A stretch of 64,000 nucleotides of DNA, from the NCBI RefSeq assembly GCF_020524625.1, contig NZ_JAIVLL010000002.1, positions 372,001-436,000 on the forward strand, written 5' to 3'. Source of the DNA: Brevundimonas poindexterae. GTDB taxonomy: Bacteria; Pseudomonadota; Alphaproteobacteria; Caulobacterales; Caulobacteraceae. Below are positions 54,911 through 63,765 of the stretch, piece after piece (position 1 is the stretch's first letter; every line of letters begins with the position of its first letter). The notes below the pieces were generated by a model. It was given only the letters and a program-made list of their open reading frames with translations, searched no databases and was not told the DNA's origin. Both the position numbers and the translations under genes were made by a program.

Positions 54911-55058
54911 GTTTAGCCTCCCGTTTTTTTCCAGTCGTAGGCGATAACGCGGGTTTGCTCCAGAGCCGGACGGGATCGGCGTCCGACCGCTTCTGACGGA
55001 GCGGCATGCCAGAGTGGGATGGATCAATGCCGTCACAGGAGGTGTTGCAGTTGGAGAA

Positions 55059-55086
55059 AGTGGAGTCTGTTTTTCGGGACTCCACT
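55059..55086. repeat. inverted repeat upstream of the alcohol dehydrogenase gene
   Basis: AGTGGAGTC (55059-55067) is complementary to GACTCCACT (55078-55086) with a loop of 10 bases that includes TTTTT. It lies between the divergent thioesterase and alcohol dehydrogenase genes. Could be an operator or a small terminator. Confidence 0.4.
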
Positions 55087-55146
55087 CCACCCCGGCCCCC
55101 GACCCGGGCTTGACGGACGCCGCGTCAAGGCGTCTCGCATGGGCGC

Positions 55147-56271
55147 ATGAAAACCCGCGCCGCCGTTCTCCGCAGCATGGGGGCCGCCCGCCCCTATGCC
55201 GACAGCCGTCCGCTCTTGATCGAGACGGTGACCCTGGATCCTCCCGGCCCGGGCGAGGTGCAGGTGCGCATCCGCGCGGCCGGCCTGTGCCATTCGGACC
55301 TCAGCGTCATCAACGGTGACCGCCCCCGCCCCCTGCCCATGGCCTTGGGTCATGAGGCGGCAGGCGAGGTCGAGGCGCTGGGCGAAGGCGTCGAGGATCT
55401 GGCCGTCGGCGACCATGTGGTCATGGTCTTCATGCCCTCGTGTGGCCACTGCGCCCCCTGCGCCGAGGGCCGACCGGCCTTGTGCGAGCCGGGGGCCGCC
55501 GCCAATGGGCGCGGCGAACTGCTGACCGGCGCCCATCGCCTCCATGCGGAGGGTGAGACGCTGAACCACCACCTCGGCTGTTCCGCCTTTGCCGAGCGGG
55601 CCGTGGTCTCGCGGCGGTCGCTCGTGCGTATCGACCCGGCCCTGCCGTTCGATCAGGCGGCCCTGTTCGGCTGTGCCGTCCTGACGGGCGTTGGCGCGGT
55701 CGTGAACACCGCAGGCGTCCGGCCGGGTCAATCGGTGGTCGTGGTGGGTCTGGGCGGCGTGGGGTTGGCTTCGGTGCTGGGGGCTCTGGCGTGCGGCGCC
55801 TCGCCGGTCGTGGCGGTCGATCTTAGCGAGGACAAGCTGGCCCTCGCCCGCACCCTCGGCCCGGTGCACACCGTCAACGCCGCCGACGCCGATGCCGTCG
55901 ACCAAGTCCGCACCCTGACCCGGGGCGGAGCCGAGGTCGCCATCGAAATGGCCGGCTCGGCGAGGGCGCTTGAGGCCGCCTGGAAGATGACCCGCCGGGG
56001 TGGCACCACCGTCACGGCCGGCCTCCCCCCGCCCGACGCCACCCTGCCGGTCAATATCGTTGGGCTTGTGGGCGAGGAACGTACCCTGAAGGGCAGCTAT
56101 ATCGGCACCTGCGTGCCTTCACGCGATCTGCCCCGCTATGTCGCCCTGTTCCGCGAGGGCCGCCTGCCGGTCGACCGGCTGATGAGCGGCACCCTCTCGC
56201 TTGATCAGATCAATGAAGGCTTCGACCGTCTGGCCGAAGGCTCGGTCGCCCGGCTGGTCGTCAACCTCTGA
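55147..56271 (+). CDS. zinc-dependent alcohol dehydrogenase
   Basis: A 374-residue MDR enzyme of the class III/large zinc type. Catalytic-zinc ligands are in AAGLCHSDLSV (Cys) and LGHEAAGEVEALG (His-Glu); structural zinc is CGHCAPCAEGRPALC; the NAD site is VVVVGLGGVGLASVLGALACGAS. It oxidises primary alcohols or glutathione adducts. It stands alone, 236 bases from the thioesterase, and is convergent with the hydroxylase gene (three bases apart). Confidence 0.94.
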   Translation: MKTRAAVLRSMGAARPYADSRPLLIETVTLDPPGPGEVQVRIRAAGLCHSDLSVINGDRPRPLPMALGHEAAGEVEALGEGVEDLAVGDHVVMVFMPSCGHCAPCAEGRPALCEPGAAANGRGELLTGAHRLHAEGETLNHHLGCSAFAERAVVSRRSLVRIDPALPFDQAALFGCAVLTGVGAVVNTAGVRPGQSVVVVGLGGVGLASVLGALACGASPVVAVDLSEDKLALARTLGPVHTVNAADADAVDQVRTLTRGGAEVAIEMAGSARALEAAWKMTRRGGTTVTAGLPPPDATLPVNIVGLVGEERTLKGSYIGTCVPSRDLPRYVALFREGRLPVDRLMSGTLSLDQINEGFDRLAEGSVARLVVNL

Positions 56272-56274
56272 CGC

Positions 56275-57447
56275 CTATTCCCAGGTCGCGGGATTGGGCG
56301 AATAGGCGTCCATGGCCTCCAGCAAGGTCGCGACCAGGTGGCGCTCCTCCTCCGACAACGCCGGATGCCAGATGTCGAAGATCAGGATGACCCGGTCGGA
56401 GGCGCTGTCATTGGCGGCTTCATGCTCGATGGTGTCGTCGAACACCCACGCTTCGCCCCGCTTCCATGACCGGGTCTCGTTGCCGACCCGGAACCAGCAG
56501 CCCTCCGGCACGATCAGCGGCACATGGCAGACCAGCCGCGTGTTCACATAGCCGTGGTGCGGCGGAATGCGCGCCCCGGCCTTCAGCTGCGAGAACATCA
56601 CCTGCGGCGACCGGCCCTGGATCCGGCATAGCGGCGCATCGGCCAAGGCTGCCATCGTCTGCGGGCAGCGCCCGGCGTAGGCGGTTTCCTGGCCGTCCCG
56701 CCAGAGAAAGCAGGCGCTCCAGTCCATGCTGTCGATCAGCAGGTCACCGGGTCGCTTGGGCATGTTCGGCATGGTCTGGACGTAGGGGGCGAAGGACTCG
56801 TTCTCCTGTCCCAGCACGCCGTTCAGTTCGGCCAGCATCTGATCGGTTGCCGCCTCCACCCCGTCCAGCCACGGAAACTCCGTGCGCGGATAGAACTGCG
56901 AGGCCGGTAGCTCCGGATAGTAGAATGCCTTGGGCTGGGGCATGTACAGGGCCTTGCGACCCAGCGCGAGGTCGAGCGCGTGCCGGAATCTGGGGTGGGA
57001 ACGCTCCTCGCTGAATCCCGCCCCCTGCAATTCCCCCTGCAGGGTCTGCAGCATGTCCCCTGTCAGCTTTTGTCGGAGCGCGCGGGCGCGCCCCAGGCCC
57101 TCTGCGAGGTCCGGATCTGGCGAGGCAGCCCCCTCCAGCAGCCGCATCAGTCCACCGTAATAGGCGTTGGCGTCGCGCAACTCGCCGCGACCGCTCAATA
57201 CATCCCCCTTCACGCACAGGGCGCGGGCCTCGCGCACGTCCAGCGACAGGGCGCGGTCCGCCGCCTGCTCGGCTGCGCCAACGTCGCCGGTCCTCAACAG
57301 GGCCTGGGCCAGAAGGCCTTGTGCCAAGGGGGTCTCGTGACCCAGGTCGATCAAGGGAGCGATCCGCTCGATCACCTCCGTGGCGCGCCCTTCAGCCAGC
57401 AGTTGCCGTGCTTCGGCCAAAGACCGATCGTAATCCTCAACTGTCAT
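56275..57447 (-). CDS. TPR-containing aspartyl/asparaginyl beta-hydroxylase
   Basis: A 390-residue protein. The N-terminal half is TPR-like (RSLAEARQLLAEGRATEVIERI, AQALLRTGDVGAAEQAADRAL). The C-terminal part, from about residue 230, has the AspH domain with FSQLKAGARIPPHHGYVNTR (first iron-binding His), VPEGCWFRVGNETRSW and FDDTIEHEAAND (second His), ending ILIFDIWHP. These 2-oxoglutarate/iron oxygenases hydroxylate Asp/Asn side chains in proteins. Similar TPR-AspH proteins occur in many proteobacteria, targets unknown. Confidence 0.9.
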   Translation of the reverse strand: MTVEDYDRSLAEARQLLAEGRATEVIERIAPLIDLGHETPLAQGLLAQALLRTGDVGAAEQAADRALSLDVREARALCVKGDVLSGRGELRDANAYYGGLMRLLEGAASPDPDLAEGLGRARALRQKLTGDMLQTLQGELQGAGFSEERSHPRFRHALDLALGRKALYMPQPKAFYYPELPASQFYPRTEFPWLDGVEAATDQMLAELNGVLGQENESFAPYVQTMPNMPKRPGDLLIDSMDWSACFLWRDGQETAYAGRCPQTMAALADAPLCRIQGRSPQVMFSQLKAGARIPPHHGYVNTRLVCHVPLIVPEGCWFRVGNETRSWKRGEAWVFDDTIEHEAANDSASDRVILIFDIWHPALSEEERHLVATLLEAMDAYSPNPATWE

Positions 57448-57494
57448 ACCGGGTCTCTAGCGGCCTCACCGGGCTGCGCCAAATTAAGGTCCGG

Positions 57495-57692
57495 TCATCT
57501 GACCTTGTGCGAGCGCTCCAGAACCGGCCGGTGGCCTTCGGCATCCAGCGCCCCCATCGGGGCGCCGCTGGTCTCGGTCGGCTGCATGCCCTCGTTGGCG
57601 GTCTGGCCGGATTCGGGGTGCTCGGGCGGGGTGGCCTCGGCCTTGAGCTTCATGGCCTTGTCGGCCTCGGCCTTTTGCGCAGCTTCGGTCAT
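57495..57692 (-). CDS. small charged hypothetical protein
   Basis: A 65-residue protein from ATG 57692 after a perfect AAGGAGGT. The sequence is low-complexity and charged (MTEAAQKAEADKAMKLKAEA, then a Gly/Thr/Pro stretch and ERSHKVR). No fold is predicted. A weak EcfG-like element (TGAAC-N16-GGTT, minus strand 57767-57743) lies upstream, so stress control is possible. Confidence 0.7.
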   Translation of the reverse strand: MTEAAQKAEADKAMKLKAEATPPEHPESGQTANEGMQPTETSGAPMGALDAEGHRPVLERSHKVR

Positions 57693-57764
57693 GGGGACCT
57701 CCTTCATTGCGGGCGACGCCATGCCGCTCCTGTCAGGAGAACAACCCCTCAGGCCGCCAGCCGT

Positions 57765-58622
57765 TCACCAGACCATCTGCAGCTTCAGCAGGGCCTCGAC
57801 CTGATCGCGGGTCGGCAGCGAAGGCTGGGCCCCTGCGCCCGTGGCCGCAAAGCCTCCGGCCGCACAGGCGAAGCGCAGGGCGTGTTCCACCGCCTGACCT
57901 TCCAGCAGGGCGACCGTGATGGCGGCGACAAAGGCATCGCCCGCTCCGGTCGCATCCACCGCCTCGACCAGCGGCGCCCCGACCTCGGCGGCCACCGCCC
58001 CGCGCCTGTAGAGGCTCGCCCCCTCCGCCCCCCGGGTGATGACCACCTGCCCGCCTCCGGAGTGCAGGGCGTCACCATAGAATTCCGCCTCGGTCTGATT
58101 GACCACGATCAGGTCGCAGCGCCGCAACAGGGCCTCCGACACCGGCGCGGCCGGCGCCAGATTGGCGCAGACAAATCCGGTCGCGCGGCCGACGGCGGCC
58201 TCGACCGTCTCGACCGGCAGCTCCAGCTGCACGATCAGTGGATCCTCGATCCGCGCCGGAAGATGCTCGGGCCGCACCTGACCATTGGCACCCGAGGCCA
58301 CGACGATCTGGTTCTCACCCGACGGGTCGACGGCGATCAGGGCGACGCCGGTCGGCGTCCCTTCGGCACTGCCGACGCCCTTAAGGTCCACGCCGGCGTC
58401 TTCCAGCAGGACCAGGGCCTCGTCCGAGAGCGGGCCTTCGCCCACGGCCCCGATCAGGGCGACCTCGGCCCCCAGCCGCCGCGCGGCCAGCGCCTGGTTG
58501 GCGCCCTTGCCGCCCGGGTGGCGCGCCAGCACGGCCCCCGTCACCGTCTCGCCCGCGCGTGGCAGGGACGGCGCGGTGGCCACCATGTCGACATTGATCG
58601 ACCCGACCACGGTGATCCTCAT
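57765..58622 (-). CDS. rbsK: ribokinase
   Basis: A 285-residue PfkB kinase. VVGSINVDMVATAPSLPRAGETVTG is the N-terminal substrate-binding motif, HPGGKGANQALAARRLGA signature 1, and EAVDATGAGDAFVAAITVALLEG signature 2 with the catalytic Asp. It phosphorylates ribose to ribose-5-phosphate. It starts within the stop of the nucleoside hydrolase gene (ATGA), so ribose freed from nucleosides is the expected substrate. Confidence 0.94.
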   Translation of the reverse strand: MRITVVGSINVDMVATAPSLPRAGETVTGAVLARHPGGKGANQALAARRLGAEVALIGAVGEGPLSDEALVLLEDAGVDLKGVGSAEGTPTGVALIAVDPSGENQIVVASGANGQVRPEHLPARIEDPLIVQLELPVETVEAAVGRATGFVCANLAPAAPVSEALLRRCDLIVVNQTEAEFYGDALHSGGGQVVITRGAEGASLYRRGAVAAEVGAPLVEAVDATGAGDAFVAAITVALLEGQAVEHALRFACAAGGFAATGAGAQPSLPTRDQVEALLKLQMVW

Positions 58623-59545
58623 CGTGTCGCTCCCTTCAGCAGGTCAAAGACGCCGTCGGCATCGGCTGCGGTCGCCCACCGATGACGGAGCGGCCCGGCG
58701 ACGCCGTCGCGGAACTCGACCGCCGTATGCCCCCGCGTCAGGTCGCTGCCGGTCTCGACCGCAATATGGCACGGCCGAAGGGTGAACAGATCGGGCCGGA
58801 GCATCCAGGCCACCGGGCACAGGTCGTGGACGGGGGGCGCATCCCAGCCGACGATCTCGCGCTCGATCCGCTGGGAGAAGCGCATCATCGACGCCGCGGC
58901 CCGGGCCGAAGGGGTGTCGAGGGCTTCGACTCCGGCGATCCGCGCCTCGGTCGCGCGCACCTGATGGGTGACGTCCAGACCGAACAGCACCACGTCGCAG
59001 GCGCTGTCCAGCACCTCGGCCGCAGCCTCCGGGTCGGCCCAGATATTGAACTCGGCCGAGGCCGTGATGTTGCCGCCCTCGGCCCGCGCGCCGCCCATGA
59101 CGGCGACCGGGCCCAGTTGCTCCGCCAGCCGTGGCTCGGCCCGCAGCGCCAGCGCCAGATTGGTCAGCGGGCCCAGCACCGCCATCGAAACGGTCCCCGC
59201 CGGCCGCGCCATGACCCGCTCCACGATGGCCTCGACCGCGCCGCCGGGCTCACAGCCCTTTGCCGGATCGAAGGGCGCCATATCGCCCAGGCCTTCGGCG
59301 CCATGGAATTCTCCGGCCCCGGCGGGCTCGCGCACCAGCGGGCGTTCCGCGCCGCGATAGACCGGCACATCCTCGCGCGCGGCAATCTGGCGCAGGATGC
59401 AGGCGTTCCGGGCCGTCCTATCGACCGGGACATTGCCGCCCACGGTGGTCACGGCCAGCAGGTCCAGAGCCGGGCTGCCAAAGGCGGTCAGCAGGGCCAC
59501 GGCATCGTCCACGCCGGGATCGCAATCGATGATCAGGGAAGTCAC
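58619..59545 (-). CDS. inosine-uridine-type nucleoside hydrolase
   Basis: A 308-residue enzyme. IIDCDPGVDDAVALLTAF is the calcium-binding signature, TVGGNVPVDRTARNA follows, and AEFNIWADPEAAAEVLDSA and HDLCPVAWMLRPDLF complete the active site. It splits ribonucleosides into base and ribose. Its stop overlaps the rbsK start by four bases. The DUF819 transporter is divergent, 104 bases away. Confidence 0.95.
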   Translation of the reverse strand: MTSLIIDCDPGVDDAVALLTAFGSPALDLLAVTTVGGNVPVDRTARNACILRQIAAREDVPVYRGAERPLVREPAGAGEFHGAEGLGDMAPFDPAKGCEPGGAVEAIVERVMARPAGTVSMAVLGPLTNLALALRAEPRLAEQLGPVAVMGGARAEGGNITASAEFNIWADPEAAAEVLDSACDVVLFGLDVTHQVRATEARIAGVEALDTPSARAAASMMRFSQRIEREIVGWDAPPVHDLCPVAWMLRPDLFTLRPCHIAVETGSDLTRGHTAVEFRDGVAGPLRHRWATAADADGVFDLLKGATR

Positions 59546-59649
59546 CCCCTCTCCCTGCCGCGCGCCGCCGCCGGATGCAACGGCCTGTCACGGCTTGCCA
59601 AATCGCACCCCGGTTGCCCTTATGCCCCCAACCAAGGGGAGACACCTTC

Positions 59650-60918
59650 ATGCCGACCGAAGAGGCCGCCACCACAGCCCTGATCACCAATGACGCCGTG
59701 GTGCTCGGCCTGCTGGCCGTGATCCTGGGCGCCGTCTTCTGGGTCTCGAGCCGCGACAATGTCTGGGTGAAGCGGTTCTTCACCGTCATCCCGGCCCTGC
59801 TGCTCTGCTATTTCCTGCCGTCCCTGCTGACGACTTTCGGCGTCGTCGACCCCGAGGAATCCCGGCTCTATTACATCGCCTCGCGCTATCTGCTGCCGGC
59901 GGCGCTCGTCCTGCTGACCGTGTCGGCCGACCTGCCTGCCGTCGTGGGCCTCGGGCCCAAGGCGCTGATCATGTTCTTTACCGGCACCATCGGCGTGATG
60001 ATCGGCGGGCCCGTGGCCTTGCTGCTGACCAGCTGGTTCGCGCCCGAGCTGATGGGGGCAGGACCAGAAGCCATCTGGCGCGGCATGGCGACCGTGGCCG
60101 GCAGCTGGATCGGCGGGTCCGCCAACCAGACCGCCCTCTACGAAATCTATGGCGCGGGGCCGGACACCTTCTCGATCTGGATCGCCGTCGATGTGATCGT
60201 CGCCAATGTCTGGATGGCTGTGGTCCTCTGGATGGCCGCCAACCAGCGCCGCGTCGACAAGCTGTTCCGGGCCGACGCCTCGGCCGTGGACCGCGTCCGC
60301 GACAAGGCCGAGGCCTATGAAGCCGAGCACGCCCGCATCCCGATGCTCAAGGATCTGATCTTCATCCTCGCGGTCGGCTTCGGCGCAGTGGGCCTGTCGC
60401 ATGCGATCGCGGACCCGCTGTCCACCTGGTTCGGCGAGACCTGGCCCTGGGCCCAGCGCCTGTCGCTGGACTCGGCCTTCTTCTGGCTGGTGCTGATCGC
60501 CACAGTGATCGGCGTGGTCCTGTCCTTCACCCCGGCCCGCAAGCTGCAGGGGCCGGGCGCGGCCAAGGTCGGCTCGGTGTTCGTCTATGTGCTGGTGGCC
60601 ACCGTCGGGCTGAACATGAACATCGGGGCCATCCTCGACAGCCCGGTCTACTTCCTGATCGGAGCCGTCTGGATGCTGGTGCATGTGGCGCTGATGGTTC
60701 TGGTCGCCTTCCTGATCCGGGCGCCCAGCTTCTTCCTCGGCGTCGGCTCAATGGCCAATATCGGCGGGGCGGCCTCGGCCCCCGTGGCCGCCGCGGCCTT
60801 CCACCCCTCCCTCGCCCCGGTTGGCGTGCTTCTGGCCGTGGTCGGCTACATCGTCGGCACGGCCGCCGCCTGGTTCACCGGTCTTGTCATGATGCAGATC
60901 GCCGCCGGGGCGGGCTGA
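59650..60918 (+). CDS. DUF819 family multi-pass membrane protein
   Basis: A 422-residue protein from ATG 59650 after AAGGGGAGA. About 10-12 helices, including [44 protein letters not shown] and the conserved [11 protein letters not shown] and [34 protein letters not shown] blocks. The family fold resembles sodium-dependent symporters, but no substrate is known. Divergence from the nucleoside hydrolase-ribokinase pair makes nucleoside or ribose uptake a reasonable but untested guess. Confidence 0.9.
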   Translation: MPTEEAATTALITNDAVVLGLLAVILGAVFWVSSRDNVWVKRFFTVIPALLLCYFLPSLLTTFGVVDPEESRLYYIASRYLLPAALVLLTVSADLPAVVGLGPKALIMFFTGTIGVMIGGPVALLLTSWFAPELMGAGPEAIWRGMATVAGSWIGGSANQTALYEIYGAGPDTFSIWIAVDVIVANVWMAVVLWMAANQRRVDKLFRADASAVDRVRDKAEAYEAEHARIPMLKDLIFILAVGFGAVGLSHAIADPLSTWFGETWPWAQRLSLDSAFFWLVLIATVIGVVLSFTPARKLQGPGAAKVGSVFVYVLVATVGLNMNIGAILDSPVYFLIGAVWMLVHVALMVLVAFLIRAPSFFLGVGSMANIGGAASAPVAAAAFHPSLAPVGVLLAVVGYIVGTAAAWFTGLVMMQIAAGAG

Positions 60919-60920
60919 GC

Positions 60921-61268
60921 ATGACCCATCGGGTCTACCGGATGAGTTTCGCCAGCGTGTACCCCCACTATCTCGCCAAGGCAGAGAAGAAGGGGCGCAC
61001 CAAGGCCGAAGTCGACCAGATCATCTGTTGGCTGACCGGCTACGATCAGCCGGGGCTCGAGCAGCAGATCGAAGAGAAGACCGACTTCGAGACCTTCTTC
61101 GCCGATGCCCCGGCGATGAATCCGGCGCGCGAGGCCATCACCGGGGTCATCTGCGGCATCCGCGTCGAGGAAGTCGCCGAGCCGCTGATGCGCGAGATCC
61201 GCTACCTCGACAAACTCATCGATGAACTGGCCCGGGGCAAGGCGATGGACAAGATCCTGCGCACCTGA
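60921..61268 (+). CDS. DUF2200 family protein
   Basis: A 115-residue cytoplasmic protein. [27 protein letters not shown] and [18 protein letters not shown] are typical DUF2200 blocks, followed by [29 protein letters not shown]. Helical, function unknown. It starts two bases after the DUF819 gene, so it is probably cotranscribed. Confidence 0.92.
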   Translation: MTHRVYRMSFASVYPHYLAKAEKKGRTKAEVDQIICWLTGYDQPGLEQQIEEKTDFETFFADAPAMNPAREAITGVICGIRVEEVAEPLMREIRYLDKLIDELARGKAMDKILRT

Positions 61269-61282
61269 GGGAAGCGCCTGTC

Positions 61283-61453
61283 TCAGGGCACCAGGTATTT
61301 GACGACCCCCAGACCCTTCTTCTCCTCGTCGTCTTCGAGGGGAATGGCCCGGTCGGGGCGATCCATGGCCTCAGCGTCGTGTTCGACCTGCTCGAGTTGT
61401 TCTTCCACGGTTTCCTTCGGGCTCTCGGGGGATTTGCCTTTGAGGTCGGACAT
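61283..61453 (-). CDS. small acidic hypothetical protein
   Basis: A 56-residue protein from ATG 61453 after AGGAG. The composition is very acidic (EEQLEQVEHDAEAMDRPDRA and EDDEEKKGLG) with a short tail VVKYLVP. No signal or helix is obvious. A weak EcfG-type promoter candidate (GGAAC-N16-CGAT) is upstream, so it may be a stress-induced small protein. Confidence 0.7.
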   Translation of the reverse strand: MSDLKGKSPESPKETVEEQLEQVEHDAEAMDRPDRAIPLEDDEEKKGLGVVKYLVP

Positions 61454-61483
61454 TCCAGGCTCCTTTTGACTGTCAGCACTATA

Positions 61484-61508
61484 ATCGTCCGGGACAGCAT
61501 CACGTTCC
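61484..61508 (-). promoter_or_regulatory. weak EcfG-type promoter candidate for the small acidic protein
   Basis: Minus-strand GGAAC (61508-61504), 16 bases, CGAT (61487-61484). One base from the CGTT box but not of the usual variant type; chance cannot be excluded. Confidence 0.35.
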
Positions 61509-61553
61509 CCTGCGGCCAAAGGCCATTGCCGCACTGCGAAGAGGGTCGGAGCC

Positions 61554-62111
61554 ATGACCGATACACTGCCTGAAATCGATCCGGCGACGGCTGCCGCGCT
61601 GGGTTGGCCCAAGTCCAAATACGCCTGGATCGAGCGCGAACGCCGGTGGCTGTGCCGCGCGGTCCCGCATGACCGGGTCATCCGCGTCGAACACTTCACC
61701 GACCTCTATGTCGAGGGCACCCGGCTGCGCCTGCGCGAGGCCATTCCGGATGACGGCGGTCCGGCCATGCTGAGACTGGGGCGAAAGGCGGACGTCAGCC
61801 CGGCGGTCCGCCTGCTGACCTCCATCTACCTGTCGCCCGAGGAGTTCCGCCTGCTGTCCACCCTGCCCGGCCGCCGGCTGACCAAGACCCGTCACTATCT
61901 CGGCAACGTCGACGGCGCGGACATCTCGGTCGACGTCTTCTCCGGAGCCCTCGAAGGCCTGATCATGGCCGAGGCCGAGTTCCCAAACCCGGAAGCCATG
62001 GCCCTCTACCCAACCCCGGACTTCGCCACGCGCGAGGTCACCGACGACAGTCGCTACACCGGCGGCCGGCTGGTGATTGACGGTCTGCCGACAGAAGGAG
62101 CCGACCGCTAA
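61554..62111 (+). CDS. CYTH domain protein
   Basis: A 185-residue protein. The opening KSKYAWIERERRWLCRAVP contains the ExExR-like start of the CYTH beta-barrel, GTRLRLREAIPD and LRLGRKADVS the inner basic strands, and RRLTKTRHYL and VDVFSGALEGLIMAEAEF the later acidic ones. CYTH enzymes act on triphosphates (tripolyphosphatase, thiamine triphosphatase, adenylate cyclase class IV); the exact substrate is not readable. Confidence 0.85.
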   Translation: MTDTLPEIDPATAAALGWPKSKYAWIERERRWLCRAVPHDRVIRVEHFTDLYVEGTRLRLREAIPDDGGPAMLRLGRKADVSPAVRLLTSIYLSPEEFRLLSTLPGRRLTKTRHYLGNVDGADISVDVFSGALEGLIMAEAEFPNPEAMALYPTPDFATREVTDDSRYTGGRLVIDGLPTEGADR

Positions 62112-62199
62112 AGTTAAACATCCGTAATTACAGCATTGTAAGCTGTGCCATTGCGGACCCGATGGCAAAGAAGTGGGGATTTCGTGTCACGAGGCCCCC

Positions 62200-63051
62200 A
62201 TGAAACTGACCCTCCTTGCCGCCGCCGCATCCTGCTTCGCTGCTCTGTCCGCGCCCCTTGCAGCCATGGCCCAGCAGGCGCCGATAGAGGTATCGATCCC
62301 TTCCGGCGGCGAGACCGTTTCGGCCCGGCTTCTGGTTGGCGAGGGTGAAGGAGATCGCCCGGCCATCGCCCTGTTCAACGGCTTCCCGTCAGGATCGAAT
62401 GTACCGCGTGTCGCGGGCGAACTGCAGGCCGCCGGCTACACGGTCCTCGTGCCGAGCTACCGTGGGACCGGAGCGTCCGGGGGCGAGTTCAGCCTCGACA
62501 ATGCGCGGGTGGATGGCCAGGTCGTCGTCGACTGGCTGCGCCATCATGACGGGATCGATCCGGATCAGGTTGCGGTGTTCGGGGTCAGCTTCGGTGGCTG
62601 GCTGGCGCTGCATACAGCGGCCTCGGACGCCGACATCCGCTGCGTGGTCGCCCTCGTTCCTGCAGACATGGGCGTGATCGCGGATCGGTGGGGTCGGGAT
62701 CCCGAATACGCGGCCCTTTGGCGATCCGAGCTGGACAGCTTTGCCGCCGATCCCGAGCTCGCCCGCTTCGGCGCCGGAGGTCCCGGGGTCTTCATGCAGG
62801 CTTCCATCGCCGGGGCAGAGGAGGCGCGGTTCTCTCCGAAGGCGGCGGCGCTGGCGGACCGGCCCGTCTTCGTGGCCGGTGGCCGAACGGACCCCGCGGC
62901 CCCTTTCACGGACCACTATGGGCCGCTGGTCGCGGCCTTGCGCGCGGCGGAGGTACCCTTCGCGGCCCTCGAATTTCCCGGAGGCCACAACCCGAACGAG
63001 GCCAAGGCCGCAGCGGTCAGCTTCATCGAGCGAAGCTGCTTCGCCGATTGA
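62200..63051 (+). CDS. exported alpha/beta hydrolase
   Basis: A 283-residue protein from ATG 62200. Signal peptide ends AAMAQQ (about residue 25). FGVSFGGWLALH is the nucleophile elbow (serine), VFVAGGRTDPAAPF carries the acid and FPGGHNPNEA the histidine. NGFPSGSNVPRVAGELQAAGYTVLVPSYRGTG is the strand 3 region of dienelactone-hydrolase-like enzymes. Substrate unknown. The 88-base upstream gap contains AT-rich promoter-like sequence and a weak repeat copy (62138-62158). Confidence 0.88.
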   Translation: MKLTLLAAAASCFAALSAPLAAMAQQAPIEVSIPSGGETVSARLLVGEGEGDRPAIALFNGFPSGSNVPRVAGELQAAGYTVLVPSYRGTGASGGEFSLDNARVDGQVVVDWLRHHDGIDPDQVAVFGVSFGGWLALHTAASDADIRCVVALVPADMGVIADRWGRDPEYAALWRSELDSFAADPELARFGAGGPGVFMQASIAGAEEARFSPKAAALADRPVFVAGGRTDPAAPFTDHYGPLVAALRAAEVPFAALEFPGGHNPNEAKAAAVSFIERSCFAD

Positions 63052-63055
63052 CGCC

Positions 63056-63625
63056 TCAGGCCCGACCGCCGGTGCCGGACAGGCGGGCGGCATCCACGCC
63101 GATGGCGGCCAGGGCCCGGGCCCATTTGGTGGGGTGATCGTCGTCGAACACCATTTCGGTGTCGGCATCGGCGGTGAGCCAGATGTTCTCGGTCAGCTCG
63201 GCCTCAAGCTGGCCCTCGTCCCAGCCCGCATAGCCCAGCATCAGGCGCGACCGGCGCGGGCCGGTGACGGGGTCGGACATGGCCACCAGCACATCGCGGG
63301 TGCCCGTCAGGGCCAGACCGTCCCCGAAGGCCAGGCTGGTCCCGTCCGAGATCCAGTCGTCGGTGTGAAGCACGAAACCCCGCTCGCGCTCGACCGGGCC
63401 GCCGACCAGCACGGGGGCCTCATAGCCCTCGGCCGGGGGCGGCATGTCCAGCTTTTCAAGCACGGTCGACAGATCGATCCCCTCGAGCGGCTGGTCGATG
63501 CGCACGCCCATGGCGTGATCCGGCCCGTGGGCGCAGATCAGGATGACAGCCTGTCGAAACCGGTCATCGTCGATACCGGGCATGGCGATGAGCAGACGAC
63601 CGGCGAGGGAGGAAAAGCCGTTCAT
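63056..63625 (-). CDS. YqgE/AlgH family protein
   Basis: A 189-residue protein. AGRLLIAMPGIDDDRFRQAVILICAHG is the family signature, VLVGGPVERERGFVLHTDDW the second block, and LMLGYAGWDEGQLEAELTENIWL the third. The fold is an alpha/beta sandwich; its function is not known, though AlgH was once linked to alginate regulation. Convergent with the hydrolase (four bases). Confidence 0.94.
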   Translation of the reverse strand: MNGFSSLAGRLLIAMPGIDDDRFRQAVILICAHGPDHAMGVRIDQPLEGIDLSTVLEKLDMPPPAEGYEAPVLVGGPVERERGFVLHTDDWISDGTSLAFGDGLALTGTRDVLVAMSDPVTGPRRSRLMLGYAGWDEGQLEAELTENIWLTADADTEMVFDDDHPTKWARALAAIGVDAARLSGTGGRA

Positions 63626-63765
63626 GGGGGGATCATCGGGTCTGGCCCGGTCCGGCGCAAGGGGCCGGGGCGCGCTTTGGCCCCCAAGCCCCTTGGTGGA
63701 GGCGCGGCGGATGTCTATCTGGGCAGGACCGGCCCCGACGGCCCCAGCCCCAACGGAGACATTCC

